DNA of 64,000 nucleotides from Miscanthus floridulus. Taxonomy: Eukaryota > Streptophyta > Magnoliopsida > Poales > Poaceae. Of this stretch, positions 10,095 through 21,521 are shown one piece after another. Each line of letters opens with the position of its first letter. Position 1 is the first letter of the stretch. The notes beneath the pieces are model-generated. The model saw nothing but the letters and a program-made list of their open reading frames with translations. It made no database searches and had not been told where the DNA came from. Both the position numbers and the translations under genes were made by a program. The DNA lies in assembly GCF_019320115.1 (NCBI RefSeq), contig NC_089593.1, positions 35,721,835 to 35,785,834 of the forward strand, given 5' to 3'.

Positions 10095-13000
10095 GCTAGC
10101 TTGACAATATTTTGCCTAAAAAGCTTACCAATTCAAGTATATAGTTATAATTCAGTCATCAAGTTAATTATAGCTATTCATTTTTAGATTAGCAACTAAC
10201 CTATGCCAAACATGTGGTATATCATTTAGTATCATACAATAGTAACCATAGCCGGTATAATAATTTCATGTTCATCCGAACCATCATATTCCATAACACA
10301 GTTACTACGATATTGGTGTGAGTCAGAGTTTCTCACTATCCAGGAGAGACGGTGATTCAAATCGATTTCAATCAGTTGGGAATTTATTCCTAACATAAAC
10401 TCAGGCATACCTACGTGAAGGTAGTATTAGGTCACCTTTGGTACAACTTAGGTCCATATTTCGCGGGTTTGCCCAGCGCGCACAATCAGGGACGACTAGC
10501 TGCCAGACGTTCAGGCCTGGCCTACCCTTGGGCTCATGTCTGGCTCCTCGCACATCATTACTATCATCTAGAGTGTGCACTTTTATAGAACGAGGCCTAG
10601 CCTAAGTTGAGCTACTCGGCTTCGTGGTCGGAACAAGTTATCCAGCTAGCTAAGTGAGAGGCATGCGTTCAATCTCAACAGAGTCGCCAATAATGGTATG
10701 GTCCTTAAGTGGCATAGATGGAATCACATGAGTCTACCCACACATAGATTCTACCCGGCCTCTAGTTACATTACCCCATGGTTCTATTCTATGATAGCAA
10801 ATATAGCCAACCGTGCTTCGGTATCCACCTATATCTCGTAGGTGATAGAAAATCACCCGACTTCTACCGATCTAAGCATAGCTAAGCATACATTTGATCC
10901 TAGACCTGCACAGGGTTAAAGGTGTATATATCTAGACAAGGTAGTTCTATGCATCGAGTGGTTTCAATTCAACTCTTATCACCTAATGCATCAAACATAA
11001 AAGGACTCAAGTGAAGTTTTATAAAACATAGGAGACTTAGAATGCTCTGGGGCTTGCCATTGATAAAAGAAGTTGGCCTATGGTCTAGGCACTCGGGTAA
11101 GTCTTCAAGAGTTTGCTCCTCTCCTTCTAGAGCTATGGCCTGAGGTGCCTTCTATTGTTTCTCCGGCTCTTCTTCGAACTCCAACAGAGTTATCCCTTCG
11201 AATGATCCTATATGCATGAGCATGAAATAAGATATCGTGAATGCATATATAATGACATGTACAATGTGATATGATGTGATGAATGCATACTCATAAGTGT
11301 TTTCAACAGCATTGTATTAAGGTGATAACAAGTTACATCTTATTTAACTGAGTAGGTGCATATCTCTTCTCTAGTAACTAAACAAATTCTCATTTAAGTA
11401 ATTTTCTAGACTACAAGATAGCAGCCACTTGTTTTGACCATAACTGGAGCTATACACATCAAAATAATATGGTTGTGGACATTATGGAAATATTATGAAA
11501 TTGCCTACAACTTTATTTTAATCATCTTAATGTGATTCAGCAGTTATCTAGGTCAAAGAATTCAATCTTTCAGGTCTATCCAGAGAGCAAGCATTTCTAA
11601 CAATAGACTTCTAATAGCTATAATTCTTAAACTATAAGGCCTATGACTATGAAAATTTAACACAAGGTATATAAGTAAGTTATCTATGACTTTGTTATTA
11701 ACAAGTTTTACAGAAAGGATCATTATCATCATGGAATCATCACCACAATAGAAACTACACATGCAGTCATCTAGTTGAATTATAAAGCAATAATTAACTA
11801 GTTGCCTATAAACAAATACTTCTAAACCTCACTAACAATATAAGCAGATTATATGCATCACACACACCACAAAAAATATCATGGTTAAGCCTAACTAATT
11901 TATTTATATTCATTTATTAATTTCCTTAGATAATAAGGTGATTTACAGAGTAAATATTTCTATTGCTCAATAAATTTAGAGAAAATTACAGTATGCTACA
12001 CATGACCCTAATAGTATACTGTATAAATTTCATGCCATTTGGACAAGTATACCTACCTCTACAAAAATAACAAGTTACATATGCTTATTTTAGCAAAAAT
12101 AGTTTAGCATAGTGAAAAGTGTCAAGCAATAGATTTAATATTTTTCTTACTTTCCTCATAGCATGAGAATACTATGTAAAAATTTGTATGATCATATGTT
12201 ATGTATTTTTACCCCAATTAATTTCACTAGAATCTAGCAATTAATTAAGATTAAATTGGAATACCATAATACAATTATGTTTTCTGTTGGTTTAATATTT
12301 TTCCTAGCTAGAACATGTCAACACAAGACCAACAAAATTGGAATCACAATTTTATCACCTTCGTAGCTCAAGTTATGCAATTTACAAGATATACACACAT
12401 TTAAAAGCACTCAAATTACTCAATTGAATTCTCCTAGAAAAATACCCTAAGTAGTAGATTTCATATTTTTTATAAAATAGTACACTTCAAGATGAATCCA
12501 ACAAAATTTGGGTCACCCCATTTGGATACTCCTAGCTCCATATATGAATTTTTAAAGTTTGTATTCAAATCTATGAAATTAATTCAAAAACCAACTAAAC
12601 CCTAAATGCTATGTACACCCGGTCTACTACACCCACGATGGCTGATAGCGGGGGACCAAAGGTCAACCCAGCCCCACTCATTAGTGGAACTAGAGCAGAG
12701 CACCAGCTTTGATCAGCGAGAACTCACCGTCGGCGAGGTCACTGGCGATGAGGTCACCACCGTTGTGTTCCCACACCCTTGTGCACCCGTTGGTACCCTA
12801 GGTTGGCCTGATGGATCAAAGGAGCAACCTCGCCGGTGAGCACGATGGCTCGGCGGTGGCAGACTAGCCATCTCTGGTGAAGATGTGATCAAACAAGCAC
12901 GACTATGACTTCTACGAACCCTAGTAGAGCTCTACGGTGTGGATTAAGTCAAGGTGGAGTGGCGGTGAAGCTTGGCCATGTGCATGGCAGCGTGGCAGAG

Positions 13001-15614
13001 CGAGCACAGCGGCGACATGGTGATGTTCTAGCGGGAAAGGTGACGCAAGCGTGCATCCATATTCCCTATGAGCTTTGCCGTCCTAAGGCTAAACCCTAAT
13101 GCCTAACTACGAGAGAGAATGACAACCGGACAAACGTGGCCACAGTGACGTGCATGGCGGCGCTCTCGGCTCACGGTGGTGCGCCTCGCGTTCTGGGACC
13201 GGCGATGCGGTAGCGGCTCAGCAAGCTACGACTATAGCTTCTAGGACCTACGACGAAGAAGAATCAAGAGAGGGAGATTGGATGAGCGGTGGATAGAGAT
13301 GGCCATGGCGAGCTCGGAGCTCAGCGGCGCTCCATGGCCATGGCGGCAACGGCGACACATAATGTGGCCTTACCCTTGCTCGACTGGTGGTGCTAGCAAC
13401 TCAGTGTGGTGAAGCACGTCAAAGTGGAGTTGTGGGTGAGATGGATTGGATGGTGGTGTGGGGTGGTTGGAATGCGAGCGCGACTAAGGTGCGGCGGTGA
13501 TGGCGCGGTGTGCGGTGTTTTCGCTCGGGCGTGGCGAGAGCAAGAGAGAGGCGAGACAGAGAGAATGAGCACGAGTGAGAGAGCGAGAGCAACATAGCGT
13601 CTATGTCTGCATGCTCTGGCCTAACGCATGGGTCTAATGCTGGCAGACAGCCTCCACACAGCGGCCATGGCCCAACACCGGTCGGCCATGACGCACATGC
13701 GCGGCGCCGATTCAGTCCCCTAAACCCGTCTAACAGTGCATCTTCAGGCGATTAGTACTCCTAATCCATGGTGATTTAGCAAAAACTTTGTTAAAAGAAA
13801 TTGTAGAGCTATGTGAGTACTGCAACTTTGCTATAATGATCATGGCCTAATTCGAGCTAGTTTTCAAACTACAGTGCTCCAAAGTGGAGTACTTTGAAAC
13901 TGTAGTCAGCACATGACAGCAAAATTTTCTAAGTTTCAAAACAGCTTTTTGTTGATTTTTGTCAGCCCTATTTGACTAAGTTAAACACTGATTTGGATCA
14001 TGACCCTTAAATAAAGTTTGTTATCCTTGATGTGAACTACAACTTTTATTTAGGTCACATAGCCATGCAAACTCTCTAAGCTACTGTTCAACTTTAGTCC
14101 AACTAATATCGTGAAAATGGCATTTCTAATGAAACCAACACTTAGAAGCAAATTTGGTCTATGTCATGAATATAAACATTGTGCCAAATATCATTCTAGA
14201 TGTGTCTAAGGTATTTTGGTGACCTCACAACCATCTCATGCATTGGTCACATATATTTACAAGCATAAGCATATATATAATCGACATTTCATGTGACAAT
14301 GTATAAGAATAAGATGATGCTTGTGCTCATGTTCATGAATGCTTGGATGATACTTGTGCTCATGAAATGTAGGTGCCAAATGCAAACTTAACACTGGGGT
14401 GTTACACAAAGCACCTCTATCCTATGATTTAATAACTAGATCTATCGTGAGGGAATACATAGGATGGATAGGGCTGTCACCACCTACCAACTACCCTAAT
14501 CCATCCAGAGACCTAGCCACGTTGCAAGGTACCTGATAGTATAAGCACCACACTTACACTATTTGATACTACTCTAGCCTCACGTTAATACTAGAGCATC
14601 AACTAGTGATGAACAACCCATGCTATAGAGAGCCCACTTATCATAGGAATTATAAGCATAACCGAAGTATAACCTAGAGAACATGACTAGTACATAAAGT
14701 AAAAGACTTGACATAATACTTGCATAGAAAGTAACATACTAAAATAAATAAAGTACTTACAAGAGAGAGACAAAGCTATACTAGACTCCTGAAGACTGCT
14801 CCAGAGCTCCCACCAAGACTAGCTACTACTAGAAGAGCTACATCTTGAGAGAGGAGAGAGAGAGAGAGCTATATCTATGTGTGTTGGTGTCTGTTACAAG
14901 TGAGGGGTGAGGGCTCTATTTATAATGGGAGGTGGAGAAGGGGATACTCCATCGCCATGTCAGCGATCTATGTGACACATTCTCCTTGTCCTTGGATCAA
15001 ACTGACCTTGAACCGCCTTAAATCAATGCATAGGATTGCTTCCAAGTGTGTTTTCTTGCTTGTATCCCAAGGAGAGGCGGTGGAGTGACTGAGGGGCGCT
15101 GGGCGGCGTGGGTAGGGCGCCGGCTAGCCCCCACTATTGAGTAGGCTCTCCTCCTTTGGCGTGGCCCCCCTTGGGATGTAGTAGAGTGAAGGTATGAACA
15201 CTATTTGTCCATTTGAGCACCCGACATACCGGATGGTGAGTCAGCAATCTGTGTGATGCCTCTTCTCGGCCCTTGATCATGCACCAACTTGGAATCAATG
15301 GTGGAGGAAGATTGGGAGTGTGTTTCTTGCACTTGGGGTGGGTCAATGACATGGCAAGGAGCCAAGGGGTGCCGAACAGCGCCAACTAGGGCCGACCGGC
15401 CCTACCAAGTGGGCCCAGACTCCCCTGCCACATCCACTTGCCTTCTGTTGCTTGATATTTGACATTTATATATAGTTTTCCTGCATGAGCAAAGATCTCC
15501 AAGTACAAGTGGATATAAGTGAATAATAAACATAAATCACTATCTATGTTGTTGTTTTCTCCCTTTTTTGGTGCAATGTTGATGGTCAAAATAGGCATTT
15601 GGTGACCGTCAACA

Positions 15615-17268
15615 GTTATTAAGTGCCAATAGGTGACATTGTTCATGCATATGCATTGACCTAGTGTGCTCACTTAAAACCCTTGGAACTTGACTTAAAA
15701 TGTTTCTAACTCACGTACACATGTGTTGAAATACTTGGAGTTAGCACACATGCACAAGGGTTGAAGTTTGGAGATGAAAAGGAGGTGAAATAGGGCTCCA
15801 AATCCTAGTGTTCAGGTGGTCTGGACCTTCGGTCATGGATCTGAAACCTAACCTTATGTTCTTAGTGCTGTTGCACTAGAACTAGACCCAAGTGGCGTGG
15901 GGCATCCAAACCAATGTGCCTTGGTCCAGTTGGGGACCCCCGGCCATGTGGCGCAATGCAAAGAGGCGAAGAGGATCCAGACTGAGTCCAGAGGTTGTTC
16001 GGACCAATGGCTAGGGTCTGAAGAATTAATTGTTGAAACAAAGAGGAGGTAAAATAGACCGGACTTGATGTTGGTTGGTCTGTACCTAGAGTCTAGACCT
16101 GGTATGGAGCTCTTTTGCCTCCCTAGTTGCTCTCTAGAGTCATCCGGACTCTACTCGAGCTTGGTCTAGACGATGTGCGTGTGGGTCCGGTCTAGAGGTT
16201 GTCAGTGACCATTGCGCGTGGCAACGGTCGATTGAATTTGACTGGGACGCATGGCACACTATGATTGGTGGTAGTGAGGAACCAGACCCTAGGAGATTAG
16301 TCTAGACCCTTGGTCTAGAGCTGGTTTCTTGGTCCGGTTGCCCCTTCGTGGGGATAATGGCTAGTGAGCCACTTGGGGCTCTATAAAGTTGGTCAGCTCT
16401 AGCTCACTCTGTTGGACATTTTGATCATTGTTGTATCCTTGTGAGATAAGTAGCTAAGCCAAACCTCTCCCACTCAATCTCTTGCTTGATTGTGCATCCA
16501 AGTGAGTTGGGAGTGATCCAAAGTGCATTTGCTTGAGTGGTTGCATCTAGTGGCACTTGGGATCGATTTGCCATGGTTTTCTTATTACTCTTGGTGGTTA
16601 GCAGCTGTGGAGCTTTGGCACGAGTTGGTGATTGTTCATGGCCACTCCCGATCATGATTGTGAGGGGTTCTTAGGCTTGTTCCCTAGTGGAGCGCCAAAA
16701 GCACCTCTAGTGAATTGCTCGTGTTAGTGAGTACCCTCATTTATGTAGGTTCTTACAACGCCTTTGTGTAAGGCTAGATTTGTGTACGCCTATTATCTCG
16801 TGAACCACCAAGTGAATGCTTGACAAAATAGGGACTAGCTTGCCAGCAGGCAAGTGAACCTCAGGGGAAAAATTGTGTGTCACTTGTCTCATTGAAATTC
16901 ATTTGGTATTCATTGATTGTTTCTTGCCACGATCGGTATACCTCTCTATCACTTGTTTTACATTCATAGTTATCTCTTGTGTAGTGATAGTTTGAGTAGC
17001 TAGTTGCTTAGAGTAATAATTAGTTGAGTAGCAAGTGGTGTTACTTGTTTTAGTTGTTTAGCTAGCTCAACTAGTCTAGGTTTAGTGAATTAGCCAATTG
17101 TGTGCCATAGAGACCATAATCAAATAGATTATTGGTAGGTGGCTTGCCATTTTAGTAGGCAGTGCAAAACACAATTATCGCCTTATTGTTGTCTAACAAG
17201 TTGCTCTAGTGCTTTGTAGAAATTTTTATTAGGTTATTCAACCCCTTCTAGCCATTTAGGACATTTCA
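15615..17268 (+). repeat. Copia (SIRE-like) LTR fragment
   Basis: Sequence style and end match SIRE/Opie-type LTRs: repeated (C)CGGAC(T)-like blocks, a TATAAAG box at 16382-16388 and a terminal stretch ATTCAACCCCTTCTAG near 17236-17250, comparable with ATTCAACCCCCCTCTTGG at the end of the other Copia LTR (about 53350). It ends in ACATTTCA at 17268 with no primer site after it, so it is a solo LTR or remnant. Its left part was displaced by the LARD-like insertion. Confidence 0.5.
16382..16388 (+). promoter_or_regulatory. TATA box in Copia LTR fragment
   Basis: TATAAAG in the context GGGGCTCTATAAAGTTGG, in the expected part of an LTR whose U5 end lies about 880 bp downstream. Confidence 0.4.
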
Positions 17269-17661
17269 CCTGGCAGAGGCACTAGAGTGGCAACGACGAG
17301 GCCAAGCCAAGCAAGGAGGCCAAGGAGGGCTTCCGTCCAAAGGGGCCCCACGAGAAGCACCATCTCCCAAGCTACCCCTGAAGTCGTGGGCTGCTCCAGC
17401 ACCCTTGCCACTACCGACAGCAAGTACCCCATTGGAGCCGGCTGGCCGGGCAGCGACGGTGTGGGGGATGGACGCGGTGGTGTGTGTGTGGGTTGGAGTG
17501 GGGGTGGTGGAGGAGATGGGGCGTGCCCCAGGGCAGCGATTCTACAAAATATATGTGAGAAATTCTTAAAAAAATTTAATATTTATGTTTTCAATTAAGT
17601 TTTCTATAAAATATATTTTGTCTAATCAATCTAATGCTATTTATTAGGTATCATAAACGTT
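17269..17661. other. Unassigned segment, GC-rich then AT-rich
   Basis: The first 260 bases are GC-rich and could be a gene-derived or LTR scrap. A 103-codon plus-strand frame (17287-17598) has low-complexity Arg/Gly content and no recognisable domain. The remainder is AT-rich and leads into the CACTA-like end. Confidence 0.3.
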
Positions 17662-18004
17662 CACTACCATGCACAAGCTTTTTAGGGAAGCTGCAGATCC
17701 TTTCTAGGGGCACCCATCCGTCTGTGGAAATCAACGATTTTTAGGGATAGCCGGGTAAATCATTTTTCAGAAATCATAAATCCGAGCATAAAAATTATAA
17801 AAAATAATCTCGGACGGCCTCACTGGACAACCACAGGTGTAAGCTACCCCAAGTCATAAGCCACACACTATTTTCATGTTAAAAATGCGCGGTGCAGTCG
17901 CCGACGCTTGAACGCACGACCTCTGCCCTCACGCGTTCCTCCCCTAACCCGTCCGCCCATAAGACACCTATGTCCATCTAGCATATTCATCCTCCTTATT
18001 TTAT

Positions 18005-18510
18005 GTTCATTTGATTTTGAAATGAGTATTTGATACCCCAAATAAATTCGAATGAAAAGGTAATCAACTACAAAATTTTATACCTTTTCAAGATCTATAA
18101 TTTTGGTTTTGGTTGTTTCTCCTTCTAAGGACATTTGAATAATTTAAATGAATATATTATCAACTACAAAGTTGAATAACTTTTTGAGATCTACAACTTT
18201 CGTTTTGGTCATTTCTCTGTTCGTGGTCATGTGAAAATTTGAATTTCAAATGTAAGAAAATTCAAATATAATTTTCCTTGGATAGATGATTTCAAATAAA
18301 AAAGTTATCAACTACAAAGTTTTGTAACTTTTTGAGATTTAGAAGTTGTTGTTCTCCGTCCGAGGTCGTTTGAAAATTTTAAAATTCAAATGTGAGAAAT
18401 TCAAACGTAAATTTCATTTGATAGATAATTTCAAATAAAAAAGTTGTCAACTGAAAAGTTGTATAGCTTTTCGAGATCTACAACTTTCGTTTTGGTCATT
18501 TCTCCATTTG
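18005..18510. repeat. Degenerate tandem repeats with GATCTACAACTTT motif
   Basis: A unit of roughly 100-140 bp recurs about four times. It contains AACTACAAAGTT, GAGATCTACAACTTT and TTTTGGTCATTTCT, followed by AAATTTGAATTTCAAATG-like sequence. Copies of the central motif lie near 18092, 18190, 18330 and 18472. A related motif dominates the array at 58021-64000. Confidence 0.6.
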
Positions 18511-18866
18511 AGGCTGTTCTAAAAATTCCAATTTTAATACATAATTTTATTGTTTGGCGCCAATTTTTATAAGAGCCATCCCTACAAATAAGGCCATTTA
18601 TAAGGGCGGCTAAATATACCCGCTGCCCATATAAATGACTTTATTTGTAGGGGTGGCTCTAGATCCCGCCGCCTCTCGATTTCCAAAGGCAGCTGGATCT
18701 AGAATCTCCTCTAAATATTGGCGCTAAACAATAAAATTATGTATTAAAATTGGAATTTTTAGAACAGCCTCAGATGGAGAAACGACCAAAACGGAAGTTG
18801 TAGATCTCGAAAAGCTATATAACTTTTCATTTGACAACCTTTTTATTTGAAATTATCTAGATCCGG
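18419..18866. repeat. Long inverted repeat, arms about 160 bp
   Basis: Left arm about 18419-18580 (TAATTTCAAATAAAAAAG ... TTGTTTGGCGCCAA). Right arm about 18705-18866 is its reverse complement with few mismatches. The loop (about 18581-18704) contains a second short palindrome around CCCTACAAATAAGG / CTTTATTTGTAGGGG. Transcription would give a long hairpin. Confidence 0.7.
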
Positions 18867-18881
18867 CCACCCCTTATCTGT

Positions 18882-19250
18882 GTGTGTTGTGCTGATTTTC
18901 TCAATAGGTCTTGGCTTTTAATGTGGATACTTGAAGACTATGGTACTAATATCTGGAGTTTGAAGCATGTTGTGGACATGAAGGAACTGTTTGGACACAT
19001 GAATATTAAAGTTGGTTCTAAGCTTTGTGATGAGGAGTACATAGTGATTATAGTTCACCTAGAATGAAATTTCATTTTCTTTGTTGGGAAGGATAGAACA
19101 TTGATTGCATGTGACATGGACCATAGAAAGGTTCGTGTCATCCGTGCCCGTGTCATCCACTTTTGTAGATCAAGAGGGCATTTTCGTATGAATAGGCCTT
19201 ACTATCTTCCTTATGTTTCCTTGTTCATGGAGTCATTAGCAAAGCAGTAA
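18882..19250 (+). pseudogene. F-box-type gene fragment (C-terminal domain) captured in transposon
   Basis: The frame reads WILEDYGTNIWSLKHVV then KELFGHMNIKVG and DEEYIVIIVHLE. After an in-frame TGA (about 19065-19067) it continues as NFIFFVGKDRTLIACDMDHR and ends near YYLPYVSLFMESLAKQ with TAA at 19248-19250. This pattern resembles the C-terminal region of grass F-box-associated proteins, as I remember the family. F-box proteins select targets for SCF ubiquitin ligases, but the F-box itself is not present here. An AG at about 18908 (TTTCTCAATAG) could mark a former splice acceptor. Only the last exon part appears to have been picked up. Host-gene origin is likely; the exact family is less certain. 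Confidence 0.55.
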
Positions 19251-20462
19251 AGGTGCATTTCCCGCATTTTGTCATCATGACAGTCTTTGTTCAGGTTGAG
19301 AGTTGTTTTCATTCTATGTATGTATAGGCCAATCTTGGCTTGTTAACTAAAGAAATGGTATGTTCAATATTATTAATTCTGCTGCTTTGTTCAGGTTGTG
19401 GATTAGAGATGAATAAAAGGGGTTCCATGGTGTATTGGCTACCAATATAAAGGATGCACTAATTATATTCATTTTGCCTAGAAGCAGGAATGCCACATAG
19501 AAAGAGCACAGCTATGTCATTTTGTTATGTAAGTCTAAATAGATGAGTACCTTTAGTATGCTCTATGTACCGCTTGTATTAGGACATCAGTTAAGAAAGA
19601 TGTTATGGTAGCGTCCATTGTTATGGTAAAAAGTACTCTTGTTTGTGAACATTATTTATGGATGTAATGATTATATATCTGTATGCTTTGTGTTCATGAA
19701 GCTATTAAAGGCCCAGCTGAATTAGTAACTATTGTGAAAATAGATGAAATTTTGTCACCATCGGATGTAAGCATCGTTCATTGTTTTGTTATCACCACCG
19801 TCGCTATACGATGCGGCAGGGATCAAAAGTATATCACCGTCGAATCCTTAAGTAACCCAATACCGACTAAACGATCATCAAAGGCGGATCATGGTGCAAG
19901 GCGACGATGCCCATGACCTTTGTACTAGCGGATCATATGTTGAAGCGATGGTGGTGTTAACCTCTACATAGGCGTCTCGGCCGTCGAAGCGATAGTGGGC
20001 TCGCACCAGTGATAGTCGGGTCAAAGTACAAGGCGATGGTACTGGTGACCACTACACAGGCGGTTGATGTGCCCACACGATGGTTTTGATAGCCTCGATA
20101 TAGGTGGATAATTACCAATGCAGCGATGTTAGTATACATCCACAGTCGGGTCATGGTCCAATGCGATAGAAGTAAGGACCTAATCATGAATGGATCATAA
20201 GCCAATACAGCGGTGCTAGTGTACACCACAGTCAGTCCTAGATGCTGACGGTGAAGGCTATGACCATCACTATCGACAGCTTACCACCAAGGCTAAAATG
20301 CGGCTACGATGGGGGTCATGACGTGGCTGTGAAAGGTCTGAGTGTAGTAGTGCTACAAATGCATTTCTAGAGATGCTTGTTTTGTATGTATCTTTAGAGG
20401 CGGTTTTAGATTGATCCTCCCCTAAAAAGGAAGCATCTCTACAAATACTTTTTATAGTAGTG
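19251..20462. other. Non-coding right part of CACTA-like element
   Basis: 19251-19660 looks like 3' untranslated sequence of the captured gene. 19780-20330 has a periodic GC-richer texture with repeated GGCGATGGT and CACTACACAGGCGGT-like words, as in CACTA subterminal regions. 20346-20462 is a foldback of about 117 bp (ATTTCTAGAGATGCTT against AAGCATCTCTACAAAT) that ends in TAGTAGTG. Confidence 0.4.
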
Positions 20463-21521
20463 GTTTATAGTTTGATAAATTTTGCTAATGGACACCGTTC
20501 AATTGTGGAATTAGCCGATACACACCACTACTAATTTGATAATTTGTCCAGTACCATTGTCGAGGGCACATAACTGGGGTACCCCCAAGACACACCTAAA
20601 AGAGCCATTTAGAATGCCCCAATAGGCCACAGCCTAGCCAACAACGGCCCACCTCAACCACTCTTCCCCCCCATGACATATGAGGCCTGCCTCGACCACT
20701 CCCACCTCCCAACCATGCACCGCACCATCATCTCGACCTCCTCTAGCCTTGACCGCTCAAGAGGTGGGTGGACGCATTAAATGCACCTATCCGGATGGGA
20801 CGTGCACACGCACACACACTCCTCCGGGTACAAAGAAGGACAGCCACACCTTAGACCGCTGGGTCTTGGGGTAGAGTGTCACCCCTCAGGCCGCACCCTT
20901 CTAGCACACAAGACTACACCAGAGCTCTGCTACATCACCACGTGTGGCTCAACATTGTTAATGGTCACTAACACCTCATTTTATACCATCAACTATGCCT
21001 AAATTGGTGATGTAAATGAGATAAACCATAGTCATAGGGCTTATTTCTAACCATTTCCACAAGTTGTGATGACTATGTGAGTGTAGGAACAAGATGGCTA
21101 TATACATGGCAAAAATGACTTCACTAAATGCCCATTTTGACTACACCATGTCTAAGATCTCATCGAGATACATGAAATCAAGTTTTGGTTCTCCCAATTC
21201 GGAATCTGGACGACAAACTTATGCCTTCCGAAAGATCGCAAGACGAGCTAGGCTAGATTTGGACACAGGGGGCGTCGGGCGACCTAGACTGAGGTTGACT
21301 GACCTAGACTTGTGTCCAATGTCCACAAAACTTGGTCCAGAGCCTCTACACTCACCCAAGAGCCCATGGGAAGCCTTGTTATCCACATTAGATCACATGG
21401 AGGCTCGGGTGACTCTGAACAATGTGGCCCAATCCAACACAAGCCCAAAACTACAGAATGGGAACTCCAACTTTGACCAAACTTCATACCCATGTGCTGG
21501 AGGACCATAGATGAAGCGCAC
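20463..21521. other. Unassigned repetitive-looking segment
   Basis: About 1.06 kb between the CACTA-like element and the next LTR. It contains a 138-codon plus-strand frame (21094-21510) with no recognisable domain. The texture resembles LTR or leader sequence, and I assign no function. Confidence 0.3.

Larger units (their letters stand above)
4593..14406 (-). repeat. Solo LTR of about 4.86 kb (split by a nested element)
   Basis: The minus strand begins TGTAACACCCCAGTG at 14406 and ends CTACTACA at 4593. It is flanked by a perfect 5-bp duplication CAAAG (4588-4592 and 14407-14411). Subtracting the nested 5144-10099 leaves about 4858 bp. No primer site, purine tract, gag or pol lies between the ends, so this is an LTR without its element, the usual product of LTR-LTR recombination. 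The TGTAACACCC start resembles the two Tekay-type LTRs elsewhere in the window. The middle (about 12600-13740) is GC-rich, and open frames there are not genes. 10095-12600 and 13740-14406 are AT-rich with nothing else recognisable. Confidence 0.65.
1..15614 (-). mobile_element. LARD-like non-autonomous LTR retrotransposon (minus strand, truncated by window start)
   Basis: The segment 1-989 reappears at 14618-15614 in the same orientation with scattered differences, so these are the two LTRs. Read on the minus strand, both begin TGTTGACGGTC (at 989 and 15614). A purine-rich tract precedes the LTR at 990-1004, and a tRNA-Asp-like primer site lies at 4071-4151, so the element runs right to left. 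The internal region between primer site and purine tract is about 3.1 kb and has no frame longer than about 75 codons and no retroelement motif. That fits a large retrotransposon derivative (LARD) which would borrow its proteins. The 5' LTR is split by a solo LTR. The bases after 15614 (GTTAT) should be its target duplication, but the partner lies outside the window. Confidence 0.7.
4156..15614 (-). repeat. 5' LTR of LARD-like element, interrupted by a solo LTR
   Basis: The LTR is in two pieces, 4156-4592 and 14412-15614, together about 1.64 kb. Taking the inner primer-site copy as the edge would give about 1.70 kb. The right piece matches 1-989 and carries a conserved TATA octamer at 14917-14924. 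The pieces rejoin across a CAAAG target duplication. A short GA repeat lies near 14850-14872. Confidence 0.65.
17662..20462. mobile_element. CACTA-like DNA transposon with captured gene fragment
   Basis: The left end reads CACTACCATGCACAAG and the right end, reverse-complemented, reads CACTACTATAAAAAGT. About 15 of the first 21 bases agree. A 3-bp duplication GTT flanks both ends (17659-17661, 20463-20465), as expected for CACTA elements. Subterminal blocks of the AGGGGCGG type occur near both ends (about 17700, 18640, 20405). No transposase is seen, so it would be non-autonomous. It contains degenerate tandem repeats, a long inverted repeat and an F-box-type pseudogene fragment. The terminal match is short, and a smaller foldback at 20346-20462 competes for the right end, so the borders are provisional. 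Confidence 0.45.

Noticed and set aside
12606..13597. Three small open frames in GC-rich sequence
   Set aside because: They lie within the solo LTR, share no frame and show no domain.
20346..20462. Independent 117-bp MITE
   Set aside because: The foldback is real, but its right end coincides with the CACTA-like right end and GTT duplication. I kept it as part of the larger element, with the alternative noted there.
21094..21510. 138-codon plus-strand frame
   Set aside because: No recognisable domain, repetitive surroundings and an overlapping antisense frame of 81 codons. Not enough support for a gene.
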